Source of the DNA: Zerene cesonia | Lineage: Eukaryota; Arthropoda; Insecta; Lepidoptera; Pieridae | DNA: 64,000 bases | Assembly: GCF_012273895.1 (NCBI RefSeq) | Contig: NC_052119.1 | Location: 4,907,990-4,971,989 of the forward strand | Reading direction: 5' to 3' | Shown: piece after piece, positions 60,922-64,000 of the stretch | Layout: every line of letters starts with the position of its first letter | Position numbering within the stretch: position 1 is the first letter of the stretch | Notes under the pieces: generated by a model | Database searches by the model: none | What the model was told of the DNA's origin: nothing | Seen by the model: the letters and a program-made list of their open reading frames with translations, nothing else | Made by a program: the position numbers and the translations under genes

Positions 60922-61714
60922 AAGTGCTTCTTCTAATCTACTCTAATATAATAAAAAAATATATATTTCATTTATTCATTTTGGCACGAAATAAAGCACA
61001 AGTTGATACCAAAGTATTGTGATGAATTATAATACAACATAATTACATATTCAACAAAACAAACACAACACTTACAAGACACATCTATATATGTTCTTTT
61101 CGAAGTTCGAAACAATAGTGCTACAGTTTATAATTTCTTAGGCACTTATTTAAAATTAACCTTCCTCTCCGGAACTTTTGTAGCAGCATACTACAATTGC
61201 TTAAGTAACTTTGTGTTATAAAATTCTTAAGCTTTACCTTTTGTTTTAATTAGTTATGATCGTTAGAATACCAAGTTTTTATTAGCTTTTTAGTGGGCAC
61301 TTATAAGGAACGAACAAAATGTGCCGTATTACTTTCTTGTTAAGGTTGAATTATAGGGACATGTATTGTTAAAATATTTCAAATGAGATGAGTACTCTAC
61401 GTGATATTTATATATCAAGTAACTAACCGGCCAAGTGCGTTGCGGGCCACACGACTCCCCTATAGAGTATATTATAAAGTCGTAAAATGGAGGTAATGAT
61501 AAACGAAATTAATAACAATAATAATAAATCTTTATTAAAACCTGTTAAAATTGTACATTTATATTCGTAGAAGCCTGTGTTAGTAATACATATTGTATAC
61601 CACGTGTACTGCAAAATTGAATTATGAACAGCGTAATGTTCTGTGGCGACATAGTTTTTTAGATTTTTTTTATTTACACCCAGGTTCCACAAAGTACATA
61701 CTTAATTCTGTCTT
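60922..61714. other. Non-coding stretch; nothing seen
   Basis: AT-rich with an AATAATAATAA-type run near 61510. No coding or RNA gene supported. Confidence 0.4.
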
Positions 61715-62060
61715 TTTTACGTAATAACGGGCAACTATCGGTGGTTGCCTGGTGGTAAGTTATCACCACCGCTCATTTGCAGAGTTAGGGCAATTACATT
61801 TCGCGCTTTTTAAGGGGTATTAGATGAAGAAAGGATTGGCGAAGGGAACAATGGAACTGGCTGGAAAGGATGAGGCTAAGGGTCTCCGGTTCCCTCACTC
61901 ACCGAACGATCACGGTAACATGCTACTATTTCACGTCGTGGGGGTGTGGAACCTTCTTATAGACCAACATTTTTTTTTAAGTACAGAGAATAAGAAAAAT
62001 CGACCATTCGGGATTCGAATATGCGTGTTGCGATGTCTTACCACTCGGCCACAACTCTTA
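61715..62060 (-). mobile_element. SINE-C-type copy with a tRNA-like head
   Basis: On the minus strand: a tRNA-like 5' part (about 62060-61990; A box GTGGCCGAGTGGTAAG, B box ATTCGAATCCC), an A9 run, CACCCCCACGACGTGAAATA, CGGTGAGTGAGGGAACCGGA, CGCCAATCCTTTCTTCATC, GATAACTTACCACCAGGCAA, and the end CCGTTATTACGTAAAAAA. It shows that this family has a Leu/Ser-tRNA-like promoter. Confidence 0.75.
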
Positions 62061-62531
62061 CTCTTATAACATTTATTGTTTGATAAACGTAAATTGTAAT
62101 AAAGTAGAGATACAAATGATGGCTTTAGACCTACCAAAATACTGGTCAATTTTATTACATTTTATATAGGAAAATTTAATATTTGTGCCTGTAAGAGAAA
62201 TTTCCAACAATAATAAACTTCTACGTTAAGATAAATACGTCACATAAAATCAAATAGTTAATAGGTCCTTTTGATAATCAGCCATGTGGACCGGTTTCTC
62301 CAGACAATAGACAAAGGCGAACGTTTGAATTGATTTTGTGAGGGTAGATTTAATTTCCGCATACCGAAGATAAATTTTAGGCCAAAACTTTAGTGCTAGT
62401 GAGAATATACTTTGTGGCTTATTGATATCTCAAATAACACATTGAAATAAAAACCACAATGCATGTTTTTGTAACACGTACCGTGTAAGGTTTCGCTTGT
62501 AGTCGTACGGAATATACATTAAACGGTCGTC
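62061..62531. other. Non-coding stretch; nothing seen
   Basis: No repeat or exon recognised. Confidence 0.4.
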
Positions 62532-62795
62532 ATGGCAACACAATATATGGAATGGTTTATGTATTCTTTTCTTTCGAAGGAGCAGTTCAAGGATTTGTTT
62601 TTTTTTGCAAATAAATGTTTTGGAAATACTTTGTATAAAATTCTGATGTATGTCATCCTAAAAATATTTTTTTTTATTATAGTACCAAACATTCCGGCAA
62701 ATCCTTTGGTAAAAGTGTTGTTTGATATAATTACGGATATACATTCTATACATATACATTCGGTTGTTGATTTTAATGATGAAAATCTCCATTGA
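62532..62795 (+). CDS. Unrecognised small ORF, 87 residues
   Basis: ATG in a fair context (TCGTCATGG). The N-terminal half is aromatic-rich (EWFMYSFLSKEQFKDLFFFA), a hydrophobic stretch YVILKIFFFIIV could span a membrane, then comes NPLVKVLFDIITDIHSIHIH and an acidic end. The hydrophobic part may simply reflect a T-rich tract. No family recognised and no gene neighbours. Confidence 0.15.
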   Translation: MATQYMEWFMYSFLSKEQFKDLFFFANKCFGNTLYKILMYVILKIFFFIIVPNIPANPLVKVLFDIITDIHSIHIHSVVDFNDENLH

Positions 62796-64000
62796 ATCTA
62801 TTCTAGAGAATTCGAGAGAACAGAATCATTAGTCGGCGTAGATAAGACTTAATTAACTCTTTATATCAGCACTCTATATTTTGCCAACTCATCGCCGTGA
62901 ACACTGCAGTCTTGCAACCCAGTAATTAGTGTCATGTCAGCTATTTTTCCCACGTTCATTGTTTTATATCAGGTATAATTCTATGCAGTCAGGTAGGTTG
63001 AATTGAATATGGTAGATCTACAATTAACTTATCTATTATGGGTCGATGTATATGAAAAAAATCAATGCATAAAACGTGTGGCTTATTTTATCCCTTTAGG
63101 GCAGGAATTGGTCAAAATAAACATTATGATTATATTTGTTTAGCCTAATTTAATAATTATATTCAGATTAAATACATTAAAAGATAATAAACCCTTTCGA
63201 TGTAACTGATATCCCACAATGAACAAAGAGAAAGGACATTGGGTTGTTATAATATGTCGATATAATAACTTTGTATATAAATTATTATAACAATACCAGA
63301 TTGGTGATTTAATGTTTAGTATTAACTTACTTAAACGGGTATAATAATAATGAAGTTATACCTGCATCAAGGCCGACCTGGAGAAAATTATATGTGTATT
63401 TAATATTGTAAACGTTGGTCTCAATGCTAATCACCATATAAATTTACTTTTACTTTATCTTTGCTTTATAATCTGACTAACGTTCGTATTAAAATATATA
63501 TTTCATAATATTATCCACATCGCGGCTATAAAAGAACTAAAAAACGGCACATCTCGTTTATACACTGGGGAAATTTCATATATACTCTCTCACAGATTGA
63601 CCCAGAAAATTTATCGATGCAATAATACCCATTATTTTGATAAAAAAATTATACAATATGTTAATATGAGGTCGTATCGAAGTTGTTTTTAAATGTTTTT
63701 TTTCAGTTGGGAATTGTCGGATGGTATGAAATAAATCTAGCTGAGAAAATTATTAATCAGTACATTGTTATTTGTAGTATAAATGATCTTCATTGATAAT
63801 ATATCCATAAGCATATAAATTCAGGCGTCATAATGTGCATGACTAGTTAAAATTTAGATTATTCGTATCTACTCTGGGTTTGTTTCTTGAAGGGTAAAGA
63901 GCTTCATTAATATCGTTATCGAAAAATTTTACCTGTTACGTTTTATCATTTCAGATAATTTTTAAGCATTATCAATTTGGGAAATTTGTGAAATTTTTCT
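62796..64000. other. Right-end non-coding stretch; nothing seen
   Basis: AT-rich, no supported feature to the window edge. Confidence 0.4.

Overview
The window looks like a piece of a moth or butterfly (Lepidoptera) nuclear genome. It is AT-rich and intron-containing. It is crowded with short non-autonomous Helitrons (5'-TC, 3' hairpin plus CTAG, inserted between A and T) and several tRNA-derived SINE families of a type common in Lepidoptera. The assignment is inferred from these repeats and from gene structure, not from a database search. There are two assembly gaps: 1000 N at 21706-22705 and 27 N at 41044-41070, the second followed by a run of 14 C.

Genes lie at the left end. COQ3, the mitochondrial O-methyltransferase of ubiquinone synthesis, is on the minus strand. 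Five exons can be joined in phase between 3943 and the window edge, and the 3' part lies outside. Divergently on the plus strand, 7191-13428 holds ten ORF segments bounded by GT/AG sites with compatible phases. They give a model of about 736 residues that I tentatively place with the ciliary/flagellar CFAP92 (KIAA1257, DUF4550) family. The 3.2 kb between the two starts holds a Helitron and an old SINE.

From about 13.4 kb to 64 kb I find no convincing multi-exon gene, so this is intergenic DNA or introns of genes whose exons lie elsewhere. The stretch is built from Helitron copies (several with both ends exactly defined), three SINE families, a non-LTR retrotransposon 3' end at 36.5 kb, a 12-bp minisatellite at 27.3 kb, a GC-rich LTR-like island at 52.9-53.5 kb, and several perfect or near-perfect hairpins. 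A few short ORFs with protein-like composition (46.5, 48.3 and 62.5 kb) are listed at low confidence.

The most unusual items are: (1) a SINE-like family in which a tRNA-like 3' end and its tail also occur at the 5' end of the body, with two copies framed by clear target-site duplications; (2) a copy of it 10 bp from the COQ3 exon 4 acceptor; (3) a clean SINE-in-Helitron nest at 56515-57061; (4) three perfect 19-24 bp hairpins with 3-6 nt loops within 4.5 kb; and (5) an 84-bp Helitron that keeps both ends.
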